DNA of 64,000 nt from Rhizodiscina lignyota (taxonomy: Eukaryota; Ascomycota; Dothideomycetes; Aulographales; Rhizodiscinaceae), in assembly GCA_010015805.1 (NCBI GenBank), contig ML978134.1, positions 62,001 to 126,000 on the forward strand, in the 5' to 3' direction. Below the pieces are notes generated by a model. It was given only the letters and a program-made list of their open reading frames with translations, was not told the origin of the DNA and did not search any database. A program made the position numbers and the translations under genes. Positions 1-11,568 of this stretch are shown here, piece after piece. Each line of letters begins with the position of its first letter. Within the stretch, counting starts at the first letter, position 1.

Positions 1-1
1 G

Positions 2-373
2 GCATCAGCAGTGGCCAATATGCTGCAAGACTCAGAACTCTTGAAAGCGACTACGAACAAATACATCTACATCGCATCTTACACCACCACCCAGAACGAC
101 ATACTTGCGAAGCTGCAGAAGTTGACGGACGACCATTGGAGGATGGAGCGCGAACACTCGCAGCAGGTTCTAGCAAAGCACAGTGAACTTTATCATAAGG
201 TTGCGGAGAAGATGCCAGTAGTCCCGCTACTCAATCGTGCGGGGACACATGAGGCAGCGTTCGGCGATATTAGAAAAGTCGAGGGAGGTTTGTGGAATGA
301 GAAGCTCGGGCTCCCGAAGGATGATCTGGAAGAGGATCTTAAGGCTTTGTTGAAGGAGGGCTTTGCCGAATGA
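2..373 (+). CDS. NmrA/isoflavone-reductase-like (CipA-type) oxidoreductase, C-terminal part
   Basis: Only the last ~123 codons are inside the window. The reading frame is open from base 2, so the upstream part lies outside. The segment around NKYIYIASYTTTQNDIL, followed by a basic-acidic stretch and a short helical C-terminus, resembles the end of fungal NmrA-like NAD(P)-binding proteins of the isoflavone reductase/CipA group. In those proteins this part forms the substrate-side subdomain. The Rossmann GxxGxxG motif would be upstream and cannot be checked. These proteins are cytosolic short-chain-dehydrogenase-fold reductases or redox sensors acting on small aromatic or phenolic compounds, and the substrate cannot be inferred here. 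The family call rests on recalled similarity of one region, so it is moderate. Confidence 0.55.
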   Translation, partial: ASAVANMLQDSELLKATTNKYIYIASYTTTQNDILAKLQKLTDDHWRMEREHSQQVLAKHSELYHKVAEKMPVVPLLNRAGTHEAAFGDIRKVEGGLWNEKLGLPKDDLEEDLKALLKEGFAE

Positions 374-520
374 GGCTGATTGATAGCAGCAGCATCGTAA
401 AGCTGGAGATACCCCCAGAGGCAATTATCATAGCGAATGTGACATTCGGACTGGTGTCCATTGCAAATCTATCACTCCAATGAGATACTCGCCCTCCACA
501 TTCTAATTGACTTGTTGTAG

Positions 521-844
521 CCCGTGTTTGAGTCCGAATCTGCCTAACGTCAACCTGTCATGAATATGAATTTCATTGACGAAGCTTCTGCGGCGTTACA
601 CGACACTTTCCAGCCGTTGAAGTAAACCGTGTGGAAGGCGACAAAATAGGACAATTACGTACCAAGCTAAAGCGTTAGCCCGGAGTACATCAAATATGAG
701 GGTAACACCATGCTACCAACGCAGTTCATGGATGCGGAGATGGACTATTTCGGTGCGCATGTTTACGATCAACGGAATGTTCTAGGCGAAGATCCCGGAA
801 AACCGAAGAAAGGAGCGCATCATCATGAGTGGAAACCGGTGTAG
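521..844 (+). pseudogene. Decayed 6-phosphogluconate dehydrogenase C-terminal fragment
   Basis: One frame reads a recognisable 6-phosphogluconate dehydrogenase C-terminus. It has an LPTQFMDAEMDYFGAH core, where the family usually has LPxxFxxAxxDYFGAH, and ends HHHEWKPV before TAG at 842-844. Upstream in the same frame NFIDEASAALHDTF and DNYVPS also fit, but four stops interrupt it at 545, 623, 647 and 668. No N-terminal Rossmann domain or catalytic region is present, and the fragment begins shortly after the stop of the preceding gene. It is therefore a truncated, non-functional copy, probably of a paralog in which the last ~100 residues survive. An alternative is the 3' exon of a gene using introns to skip the stops, but no convincing splice pairs were seen. 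Confidence 0.75.
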
Positions 845-1080
845 AGACGAGCGAATGTATTCCAAATTTAGCTCGGTATACAAATACAACAAGAAGCAAC
901 ATGGCGCAAATAATGTAGTGGAAAATTCTTCTCTTAGCGTGTCGCCATTGATCTCCACTCGCTCAAGTTAATATTTTCGTCCCTCTAGTTCGCAGTCTCA
1001 GGATCACAATCTCGCTCGTATCCCTACTTAAAAACGCTGTTCTCGGCCCTTATCCGCGAGATATGATAGCGATTCATGGA

Positions 1081-4000
1081 TCACGTCACTGTTGGCGTCA
1101 TACGGGACGACGACTCAGCAACGTTCTGTGGCCGGTACTTGTCTTTGTTACTTGGATGTGGGTCATTGAGGCGTAGTTCCTGTTCAGTAATGAGTTACAA
1201 GTTAGTAAACCAGTCCTAAGTAAACTAGACACACCTCAAAAGAGTAGCTTTCGAAACTTGGAACTACTGTGAGACACTGCATGTACTGGATCCCCCTTTT
1301 TTCACGAAGGGGTATTGTTGCAAATTTCCTTGGCTGAGAGGCACACAATAACCGAGTGGTGTTGACGTACCTTTGTCTTTGTCCTGCGAGCCACTGCCGC
1401 CGAAAGTAGCCTTAGCGCGTATTTGATGTTGGTCGCCATCACTAATTAATAACCCCCTCCCGAATGGATTGGTGTCGGAACTCTTCGAACCAAATCCTCC
1501 TCCAAACATAGCGCCGCCATTGATCTTGGAAGTGGAGTGTCCAAATTTGGGATCATTGCTATTCGAACTGATGCCTCCAAACAGGGTCGCACTGCTCTTT
1601 GGACCTCTGATTCCGGCAGAAGAGGAAAAAGGGGAAGGTGTGGAGGGAGACTTTGGGGGGTCAGCAGAGCCAAACAGGCTTGTACTGCTCTTTGGGGCGC
1701 TGCTTCCCCAAGGAGATGAAAAAGGTAAAGGTGCAGAGGGAGGCTTGGGGGGAGCAGAGCCAAACAGGCCCCCGGCAGGCGGCGAGGCACTGTTAGGCGG
1801 TCTCCCAGTACCCGAGTTGGGCGGAGATGGAGAGCTGAAGGAAGTTTTCCGAGTGGCTGAAGCGTTGCCAGAAGCAGGCTCAGAACCTGTGGAGGCTGGA
1901 TCAATCTTGAAGGCTGGCACCTCTTTTGTGCTCTGTCCAGTAGTGGTGGAGGTGTTGGCTGTGCCAAAGTTGGTCGTACCTGATCCTATTCATGAATTCA
2001 GTATGTTGCAGAATGAAATGCAAGATGTGAGGGAGGTCTAGCTACCCGGAATAGAGATATCCTCATATTGTGAGCATGTCATCAGGCCCTTTTCGAGGGT
2101 AGTCATTTTTCTGTGCAGTTGCTCCCGATCCATTTGAACTGCCGGCGATTCTGCTGCGAAGTGTTCGAGAGCCGCATCTTCCATATCGCTAACCATCTCG
2201 TGGTTGAAGAGCTTGACCAGTTCGTCGAGGAGGCAATGCTCAATAACGAAAATGCACACGTTATCTATAAAGGAATGCATTGCAATCTGAGGAAGCATCA
2301 GTGAGAAACTATGCACAACTACGAAAGAACTTACCTCGTAATACACCTCCGCATCCGCGATAAGGTCTAGGCTCGTTAAAGATTTGCCTGTGTTCATATT
2401 CCTCTTCTGAGCAGCCTCAATATCCAGCCAAGAATACTTCGGTCCCAATGACTCCAAGGGACGGGCGCTGTCTACGCCGAGCGCAGTGCCAATGCCATCC
2501 ACAACGGCAGCCTCGCGCCTCACTTTGGTCGTGGTCCGATAGCTGGGGTCAAATGTTATTGTGTCGCCACGAAGATGAGGTTTCAAAAGAAGCTTCAACA
2601 TCTCTTCCATCGCTCGTTGCCGTTCAAGTAGCCAAGGATCAAATATTTCACGCGAGATGCGGTTGGACACGTCTTCATTTGCCACGTGGGCAAGAAGGGA
2701 GCGGACAACACGTCGCGTAGTATTGAAAGATTCTTTCAGATGAGATCTAGAGAGAGAGTCCCAGGGCTTGGCCTGGTCTTTGAACAGGTATGATACGAGA
2801 AGGGCGTTTGGAAAGTCCGGAAGACCTCGGGGTTTCATTTTGATGGCTTCTTCGTCCAGCTCGGAGGCAAGATCAATGCGAGAGATAGTGGCATCCTCGA
2901 AACCGTCATTACGCCACGGATGAGATATCGCCGAATCCTTCAAGGTATCGGAAAGTACTTGCCTCCGATGGCCTTTTTGGTGCATTGTGTCGGCGAATTC
3001 TTGATTTAGCTTGTCTACCGCCGCACGGAGCCTCTTGGATGACCAATGTTGGGAGGAGATCTCGGAAGAGAATTCGTTATCAAGATAACGTCCCTCGTTA
3101 ACATTTCGAAGAATGTCCTGAAATTTACTGCTGGTATTTAGCAAATATCTCCGCTGTTCCTTAGGGCTCTTCCGGGGTTCGCCAAGTTTGTTGAGTCTCT
3201 CCTTGCAGTCAAAGAGCTGTTGTTTGATCTCTGAAACGAGCTTTGGCATATTTGAGGAGATCTGCTGCGTGAGAATTTCACTTAGTCGACTCCTAAGGCT
3301 CTCTATTCCTTTGTGTCCTCGGTCGATTGCCGCCCATACCCGACTGGTCAGAAAGGACATCTCAGCGTCGTCTCGTTCTGCGTCCGTTGCATTTCTCGTT
3401 GCATCATTCCGGTTTCGAACAACATGCCAACCAAGCCGAAGAGAGATGCGCTCGTTGCGAATGAGCCTCAAGCGCTCCATCTCATCATCAGAATCAGGCT
3501 CAAGCCTGTCGGGTTTAGTAACGATCCCCAGAGTTCGCAAACCCTCAGGATCGTGTTTTTTGAGCAGAGTAAGAACTTCTTGGATAGCAGTGTCGTAGTT
3601 TGCACTGACTATTGCCAATATCACACTTCGTTTGTTGGCCATGTAAGATTCCACAAGACGTTTAACGAGTGCGATGTCGCTTGGGCGATCTGAATGACGA
3701 ATGAGACCAGGAAGATCGACCAATGTGAGATGAGGCTTGTCTGGCCCGGATATATCGACGCAAAGGATGTCATCTGTGAATGAACGACCATTCGTGTTAT
3801 CTGCCGAAATGCCCATTGCATCTTTCGCTTTGTTGATGATAAGGGGCAGCTCGCTGGCGTCACTGCAGGAGTGCCGAAATTCACTCAGTTGAGGATGTTC
3901 TGATTGGGTACGAGAATCGCCGGGCTTGATAGAAACTGAAATTCCGCTAGTTGGTGCACGTCGCAGGACGACCTCTGTTGCGAACCGCGTGCACACTCCA

Positions 4001-4212
4001 GCTTCGCTTGGAAATCGTACCCGAGAGATGGCCTCCAAGACAGAGCTCTTTCCAGAAGATTGATCTCCACAGACAATGAGTTGCGGAAGTTCGATGTAAT
4101 GGCCAATGCCTTGGTTTCGGAGCGTGTCAATATCATCGAGAAGATCTTTCTGCTTCGATTGTAGCTGCGATAGAGCAGGGTTCTCGGTTGAGTTAGAAGA
4201 CATATCGAGCAA
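1081..4212 (-). CDS. Dynamin-superfamily GTPase with FG-rich C-terminal tail
   Basis: Five exons: 4212-2335, 2286-2046, 1985-1371, 1266-1235 and 1179-1081 (954 aa). The N-terminal GTPase domain shows the P-loop GDQSSGKSS, the switch threonine region GVCTRFATE, DLPGL and TKPD. A middle domain follows, and a GTPase effector domain runs through AEVYYEIAMHSFIDNV, which becomes continuous only when the 48-nt intron is removed. The second intron (1986-2045) removes an early TAG and joins the GED to a ~200-residue Ser/Pro/Gly tail with about eight FG dipeptides (LFGS, LFGG, MFGGGFG). The last exons encode SYSFEELRLNDP, reached through a TACTAAC branch site. Dynamins polymerise on membranes to remodel or cut them, and this one resembles the fungal Mx/Vps1-like group. 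The third intron (1267-1370) is the least certain. The tail is inferred to belong to this gene because all phases agree. Confidence 0.88.
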
Positions 4213-5642
4213 TTAGACGAGCAATGTCGATATTATGAGATTGTCTTGTGGCGATGGTAAGGACGAGAGAGATTTTGCGGATTTCAGAGATGAGCGAAGT
4301 TTTTGCTTTATCACATCCCTTCTATGGGCTTAACAGCTGTCTGGGAGTGAGCACCCAGGTAATGGAGGGCAGCTCAGCCTCGTTGCCTCGTTGCCTCGCT
4401 GCACTTCCATCATCTTAAAACGCCACTGTGTCGCAGATGCTGCACCGCAACCGTACGTACCGCGCAGTGGCATTTCAGATGTGGCCCTTGCACAACTTTC
4501 ACTAGAAAGAAAAGATAGGCTCCAATAAGCGGGCTTAGAAGCCCTCACACCCGCTTCCATTGAGCGGGGCCGCCGAAGCCGTGGCGTTATCATCACTTTG
4601 GCGCCAGGCGTCAGGGGTATTGCTGTGCCGCATTGCTGCATATCTTCAGTGGCGTCGTTGATGGATTTCCCGGACCATACAACGGGGACTCAACCGTATG
4701 AAACATGACTCCGTGTCAGCAGCCAGTAATATTGGTCAGTATCGTGCCAAAACGTAGACTCTGACACTTATGAAAAATCCTCTTGCGGGTCCACTTCTGC
4801 AACTCACGAGGTTCGGCGTTAGGGGCGAGAGTATGATGAAAATAAGCACTGTCACTACTATCATCATAATCACGATGAAGGCCCGTCTTCATGATATTCT
4901 GAAGAGTGAGAGAGAAAAGGTTGAGAAGTTTTGTGCTCCCGAATCACATCCCCCTATGCATATGGAGTACTCAAAAGTATCCAGTTCATGTTATTGGCCA
5001 TTTCTTAGTCAGCTAGTGTACTCCACACATGCAGCGACACGGAACTTCAACTCACGCCGAGCCCTGGGCCTTTCCAATATCAAAGTTGCTCGAATTTTGG
5101 AGTATGTATACTTTTTCCTTGGATATTATTCCAGGGATTTAAACAGGAGTTAGATGCAAATTTCTCGCTTTTTTCATGCTATTTTCTGTGCATTTGCGCA
5201 TCCACGTCGGCGTCCTGCACCTCTGCTTCATAACGACTAATTACCCCCTCGCCTCACGAATTTGGTCCGCAGTCTAATGCTCTCCTTAATATTGACATGA
5301 ATAGTGACACCCTCCGGGTATGTATTATATAGAGACATTGGTCGATAGCATAGCACATTGTTGGACGTAACGTTGTCGGCGACCTCCACATCGCTTCCAC
5401 ACCAAACGACACGATCTATCTTATCATGCCTTAGCTATATTCCACCCACCACTGAATTCTATGTTTTCGCTTTGACTTAACTTGTTGGGTATCGCTCTCG
5501 CATTCTTTTGTCTTCTTATTCGACTCAAAGCTCAATTCGGTTACAGATCCCACTTTTTATTACTAGACCACAGAAACAACTTCAACATTATAATTTTTAA
5601 AACAGCGAATATCCTTCTCTATAATGCCGTACTCATCTCTTT
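4213..5642. other. Intergenic, no gene recognised
   Basis: This stretch holds the promoter of the dynamin gene (leftward) and the 3' side of the next leftward gene. Open frames of about 80-130 codons exist on both strands but show no family signature, splice context or compositional bias. A short run of near-identical CGTTGCCT units lies near 4380-4400. Confidence 0.6.
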
Positions 5643-6629
5643 CTATCCCCGCTCCATATCTAAACAATGTGGAGATTCTATGCCCGCGTTGGAAATACCA
5701 GCACCATCCAGCTCTGCCTGACCGCCGGTTGCTGCTCTCTACATCGCTTCCATGCAACTCTTGGGCTTGCATTCCTATTGTTTCAGCATGAAGGCTCTTT
5801 GATGAGCCTGCTGGTCCGCTCGAATTTCCCTCCAATTTCTTTGAAAACAAGTTCTGTATATGCCCTGCGTCTTCTGGCCCTACAGCTTCCGCCGTCCTTC
5901 TCTTTGGGCGCCGTGTTCCGAAATACACTGCTCCGATACCAGCGAGCAATAGTGCGCCACCTATTCCGATGCCGATTCCTACGCCGACCTTTGCTGGTGT
6001 GCTGAGACCCTCCGATGAAAAAGACGGTGAGCCTGTCGGGTTAGAGATTGCCATGTTACTGCATCTGGAGGAGTGAGTACCTGCGGTCTGACTAGAGGTA
6101 TGAAGACTGGCCGACGAAGTTGGTGTTGTTGCATTTGATATTGTGGTGCCGTTTGGGAGGACATTATCGTCTGTGATGTTGAAGAAGATGCTCGAAGCGA
6201 ACGTGCTATTTTGACCGAACTTGAACAATTCGAGGGTGAAAACGTTACTCGCTGAGAGATTGAATGATGGATTTCCATTGTAGCCATCCACACCGATGGG
6301 TTCTCAGGCGAACGCCTGTGGATAATTCTGAAGCGCCTCTGTTACTCATTAATCAAAATTCGTCGAGATCGGAACGAGCATTGCCTTACTTGAGTTATTA
6401 ATGTAACGCCAATTATTCGCTACATGTTGCCAGATCTCCAAGCTGACCGTAGAAAAATTGGTGGTCCATCTATATTCATGGTGTCCCCAACACGATAAAC
6501 TGGGTTTTGGCTTGGATCTTGTGGCACCTCCGAGTCCGCTTCTCCAGGGTAGGTAAATGCATTCTGGATTTCCCCTAACACAAGGCCATTGCAGGCGAAG
6601 AGAGTATGAAGAGCTAAAATTCGAATCAT
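5643..6629 (-). pseudogene. Secreted/cell-surface single-pass membrane protein, frame-broken
   Basis: The start at 6629 gives a signal peptide (MIRILALHTLFACNG) followed by NPVYRVGDTMNI. The expected continuation WTTNFSTVSLEIWQ lies in another frame, so one base appears lost near 6470. A plausible intron (6303-6389, GTAAGG to GAG) then leads to a region rich in Asn, Ser and Thr (NPSFNLSASNVFTLELF, FNITDD), a glycine-rich transmembrane segment GVGIGIGIGGALLLAG and a basic cytoplasmic stop-transfer TRRPKRR. Near 5735 the frame must shift again to reach RAELDG-like C-terminal sequence ending at 5643. This architecture is common in Pezizomycotina wall or surface proteins of unknown role. Two frame breaks argue for a pseudogene, but assembly error cannot be excluded for homopolymer-free single-base losses. 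Confidence 0.55.
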
Positions 6630-7237
6630 CCCAAGGTATGGAGAATGCAATACAGAGCGAGCCTTTCCGTTGTATTTGCAGAAGTCCTATTACATTAATA
6701 AGGTAGAAAAACATTCAGTCAGAAGGGGGCTCTCAGGATTGCGGCGTAGTAACGCATGCGGATGGACGAATGCACCGATATTCCATCTACGCTACTATCA
6801 TATGGCATGGTATATGCGAAACATTTGTTATAACGTACCAGGTCGAGAATGCTGTAAAATTATCCAATACTTTTGGTTTAGTCACAGAGCACGCATCGAC
6901 ATCTGCGCCGTCCTTTGATAGTAGAAGCGAATTTGGCATAGACTACGGAGAGTCCAATAAAATTACACGGCATGAACGTCCCACGCATAATTTTAGCCTT
7001 GGGCTTCTCGATCTCCATATAGATCAGTTGGTTTCTCAAACAGCCTCACAGTGCGGGTAGATGCTCGACAAGTACAAAGATATGCACACTGCGGAGCAAT
7101 CCCGGAGGCTGAAGTTTAATATGGATTGATATATCTTCGTCGACTAGTAATGACATCTTACAGATCCACATTTCCAGACTTCAGGTTCGAGTTCAGGTTG
7201 CCCCAAGAAGCGATCCAGCTCTCCTTCACACTATCCC
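6630..7237. other. Intergenic, no gene recognised
   Basis: AT-rich spacer between the leftward membrane-protein relic and the 3' end of SYG1. A 96-codon rightward frame (6770-7060) has no recognisable motif. Pyrimidine-rich sequence near 7250 is the antisense of the acidic SYG1 tail. Confidence 0.6.
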
Positions 7238-10200
7238 TCACGACGCTCCCGAACTCTCCCCCTCCTCCTCAAGCCCTCCGCCTCTCCCCTTACCCCTCTC
7301 CACCAAATCCTCCGCCTCTTCAATATCCCTCTCCCCTCGCAAATCACCCTCCAAATCCGCCATGCTCCTCATCCTCTCCGCCTCATCCTCGCCCGCATCT
7401 TCCTCATCACTACTTCCAGCCTCCGCCTCTGCATCGCCCGGCTTCGGCTTCTTCTTCGCGTAATCTTGCGCGTGCGCCGTATGCAGGATACTACCGACCG
7501 CGCGCAGTGAGGGCGTAAGATTGCCCCCCATACCCGAGGCGCTCTTAGCAGTGTTGCGATAACGCAGGCCAGGTGACTGGCGGAAGCTCGGAGTCCTTGG
7601 TGTAGGTGGTTGAGCGCCAGCCGGTACGGGGGCGGGCTTTCCGGCTTCGAGGTCGGTACCGGAGGCTTTGGAAATCATTGGGGTGAGCGAGTCGCGGTTC
7701 TCCCCTGTCGTGCTGGCTGTTGAGCTGCGGATCGAAGGCTCATCTGGAGACGACTCGAGAGATTCGCGCTCAAGCTTATATGGCAGCGGGACGTCACGTG
7801 AGGCTCGGAAGCGTCCAACGCTAGGATCTATTAGCTTCCCACAGTCGAACAGAGTAGTGGAGAGGGCCTTACTTTGTACAATGTTCATTCTCGACACGGA
7901 ACAACATCCACAGGCCTCTGCGGCAGACTTCGGAGAAACTCACGAAGAACGAGAGCACTGCAGAATGTTGGACGTCGTCTGCAAAAATGGCGTAGAAGAT
8001 CCAATTAAAACGTAGAATGGGGTCTATCACCATGGCGGTATAATACAGCCAGGTCTGTTTGTAACCCAGGACATCTCGCAGAAACCTATGCTTTGCATAA
8101 GGGTCGAGTAAACCTGCACCAAGCGCACGCGTCAGCGACCACCAATGTCAAAGCGAATTCAGGGTAGGAAAGCGGTGATGAGAAAGACTATTGTGACTTA
8201 CTCCAATCCATGACAATGTCCCATGCGCTGCAGTACACTGCATTTATACACGCCCAGCTGATAAACAGGGCCTTCAACTCAGGCGTCTTGTTGATGCGCC
8301 ACAAGCTCAGCGTCATATAGTACATTATCGTGCACATATACTTGCCGCAGTTGGCAAGATGTGGAAACCAGTTATGTGTGTCATAGAAACGGCGAATGCA
8401 TTGGAGGGCACGCCAGATTCCTGGCAAGGTGCTAAAGAAGCCGAGGAGCCGCGAGCTTGAAGAGTTACAGATGGAAGGATTGGTCCAGTCGTTGGCGTAG
8501 AGACAGAAGAAGAGCTCGATGTTCTAGGCAGTAGATCAGTATTTGGAGAAGCGAAACGGAGGGTCGAAAACATACGCCCATGGAATATGTCTCTGAGCAG
8601 AACATGTCGCCAAGGAAGAAGTCACGGAACTCAACAGGGTAGAGTCCAGCTAGAAGTAGCCGCCACTGTATACTGTATCAGCATCTGGTTAAGAAGGATC
8701 TTTCCAGGTAACTTACATGCGAGTACAGGAACCATTGTCTCGTCTTTGGATAAAGGATTGGAAGTGGAAGACATAACATCAGAGCCGTTATTCCAATAAG
8801 AATGACGGGGTAATAAAGATACATCACGTCTGCCCCGTAGCGAGTGAAGTTTAGCCAGACAAAAAAGCCAAGCAAGAATATGCACACGCATGGGATCTGA
8901 GAATGTTAGTGTCAACTGTGCGGAGAGTGGAGTTTTGCCATGTAGGTTCCTCGTGGGCTGCCGACTCACCTCAAAAAGCTGTCGCCAATTCAGATGATGT
9001 CGGGTATCAAACTCGAAGACAAAGACGTAGTTGATCTTGGAATAGGTCCAGAACCTGCATGCCAGGCAGAAGAAAAGCACAAGTAACAGCATCAAAAAAT
9101 ACCCCGCATATATCTGTTCGCATATTAGTACTTGCTGCAGCTGGAGTGACATTCGTAAGCAAAGTTTGCCTCACCTGCAACAGAAAACTCGTATTTGTCG
9201 CCAGGGTGGAATCATTGCTAAACAACAACTCAGCCCCATAGACGAGCCCCTGAACCCCGAAGACAGCTCCAGCTGCGAGGAAGCAGCCGGTCCGGAAAAC
9301 GCTGCCTGTATAGTCTCCTGCGCTGTCGGATTTTTGTCTTAATTTCGTCGCTGCAATTTTATGATTGCCGCGCTCGAAGTAACGTGCATACAAATCTTCC
9401 ACCGTCCGGATATGGTCGTCGACCACATCGCTCTGCACGAACCAAGCCTTGTTCACCTTCTCGTTCATATAGCGGTATGGCGGCCTTGCGTAGACTGTCT
9501 TGTCGAACTTCTTATTGATCTTCCTGAAACCCGTCCGATTCAGAAGCGCGTACGATTTCAACAGCTCCAGTCCACGGTAATACTCCTGCATGGCGACCTT
9601 AAGCTTCCGCTTTGCGGTTCGGTACGGGATATCAGCTTTCGATTTCCGCCTTGTATAGTCTCTGCTCTGGTCAATGGCATGATTAATGTTAGACGGCGTA
9701 GCTAGGCCTTCCATGGCTTTAGTAGCCTTGCCAACGCGCCCTCCTCTGGCAACTTGTTTCACGTTGGCAACAGCTTTCTGCCAAGGTGCGATGAAACGGT
9801 TCGGATGCGCCTCGTCCAGTGGATCTGCCTCATCGTCGTCGTTGCCATCCGCCACCCTAGTACGTTGAGTAACTGCTGTGGCGGTGGACTTGCGAGCGTG
9901 GATCAGATCCTCCAGGCGGCGATCGCGCATAATATGCAGCTGGTCCCTCAATATCTTAAGTCGATCCGTGGCTTCGACTTCTTTCTCGCGATAGAATGAG
10001 TCGATCTTATCTAGTTCGGAGTCAAGGAAGTTGAAAAACTCCGCTTGCCGGAGATCGAATTCGCGGTAAGCTGCCAGTTCAATGACTGGCGAACGAGAGG
10101 GCGGCGTCTCGGCTCGTGGGCCACCAAGTGACATGACTCGTTTCATGAAGGGACGGGATCCAGGGAGTTGTGGAGTTGATTGAATGCGCTTTGGTGGGAA

Positions 10201-10954
10201 AAGGCTTTGGTGCCGAATTGCGGATTGAGAGAGCGGGCTTGGCTTACCAGGCCCAAAGGCTCCTGGTGCGGTCTTCGAAAGCGGCGTGTCCTGCTGCGCT
10301 GGGATGTGCTGGGAGGGTATTGGAGCAATATCCTGCCTTTGGGTTTCCGCCTCTGAAGGGTGCATAGCTGGATCGGGGAGATGAAGGCTCGGTGGTCCTC
10401 GTCCTCTGTCCGATGGCTGTGTAGTATCCGTCGGCGGGCTCCCAATAATGCTGCCATATCTCCTCATCCCACTGCCTGTACTCCCGCCTGTCCTCGTTCT
10501 CGTGATATTGATGGGCTGTGTCTCTTCCGTCTCATCCTCCCGTCCACGTTGTCGCGTAAATGACACCCTCTTCCTTGCCTCGGTACCTCTCCCATCATCT
10601 CCAGCAGCCTGCTCCTGCTCCTGGGCTTCTTGATTCTGCCGCTTTAAGAACGAATATATTGGGCCGCCTTCGAAGGGAGAGGGTTCGTTCACTTTCTTTC
10701 GCAGTGCGCTTCGTGGAGTGGCATTGACGCTGCGCAAGGCTTTGCTAACCTTGCTGAGTCTCTTTTTCGCGCCCTGTGGCGGGTCAGTCCCGATTCTCAA
10801 AATGAGGCTATGAAGGTATAAAGCGTATTTCAGACCTTATAATCTAAGTACTTCGCCTTCCACTCCGGGACGAGGTCTTGTTCGAGCTCCCTTCTCTCAT
10901 TAGCAACGCTTCGGTGGTGAGTGGAGGATTCGGGACGCACTTGGCGAACTTCAT
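7238..10954 (-). CDS. SYG1: SPX-EXS phosphate exporter/sensor, SYG1/XPR1 family
   Basis: Nine exons: 10954-10941, 10893-10836, 10773-9175, 9113-8970, 8896-8717, 8665-8576, 8523-8202, 8113-7873 and 7820-7238 (1,076 aa). The 14-nt first exon encodes MKFA plus part of a lysine codon, and exon 2 continues ELEQDLVPEWKAKYLDYK, the hallmark SPX start. A long disordered insert (residues ~50-230) precedes the rest of SPX, where YYRGLELLKSYALLNRTGF and RKINKKFDK carry the conserved lysines that bind inositol pyrophosphates in this family. Several transmembrane segments follow, and then the EXS domain (FWTYSKINYVFVFEFD, FRDFFLGDMFCSE, VGRFRASRDVPLPY). The C-terminus is acidic and low-complexity. XPR1 homologs export phosphate at the plasma membrane or Golgi, while yeast Syg1 was found through G-protein signalling. 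The donor of intron 2 (GTCTGA) is unusual, the other junctions are strong. Confidence 0.93.
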
Positions 10955-11568
10955 GCCGGCTAACGATCAATTGGACATAATCTGGAGGGAAAATAGTGAT
11001 ACATGAAGTCGCGTATCTACGGATGCATCGATCTACGTTCTTAAATGGTAATACAGATGGAATTGAGGAGACGAAAGCCGGGGTGCCGAGCGCAGAGCCT
11101 TTGATGGGATCCCGTCCCGCTATCATCAAAACGTCATTTTTCTGGCGAATCAGAGGTGGGGTCCTCTCTGCAGTAGCCACCAACCTTATTTAAAGCTGCA
11201 CGAAAAGCACGAGGCTGTGGGTCAGTGTTTGATTCGTCCAATCTAGGAATCTGTTAAAGGCCATTTGTATGTGGTATGAAATAAGCAATGTATGTTGGGC
11301 CAGACGCTGTTTCGGAGATATTGGCTGAGCAAATGTTATGGAAAAGTTGCGAGGACATGTGGCACAAAAAGGTCAGATCAGATCAACATGGAGGGCAGTA
11401 TCATTGCATCAACATCTTTTTTCATTTCTGTTGATATTGGAGCTGTCTATGACATGAAACACGCTACTTCGTGTATACCCCGTTGCCGTCGAAAGCATTC
11501 GTCATTGTTCATTCGCCAAACACCTCCACCCTGTATCACTCAGGCTGGCTCAAATAGCAGGGCAACAT
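10955..11568. other. Intergenic: SYG1 promoter and cipC 3' region
   Basis: No gene was recognised. The segment lies upstream of the leftward SYG1 start and downstream of the cipC stop. Open frames present here are short and overlap the first SYG1 exons. Confidence 0.6.

Noticed and set aside
1469-2041. Rightward 190-codon Gly/Glu-rich protein
   Set aside because: It is the complement of the FG-rich exon of the dynamin gene, whose splice phases and conserved end support the leftward reading.
4770-5153. 127-codon rightward frame as a secreted or membrane protein
   Set aside because: A hydrophobic stretch exists, but there is no signal-peptide start or motif, and the surrounding DNA is AT-rich spacer.
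7126-7518. Proline-rich rightward protein
   Set aside because: It is the antisense of the acidic, low-complexity C-terminal exon of SYG1.
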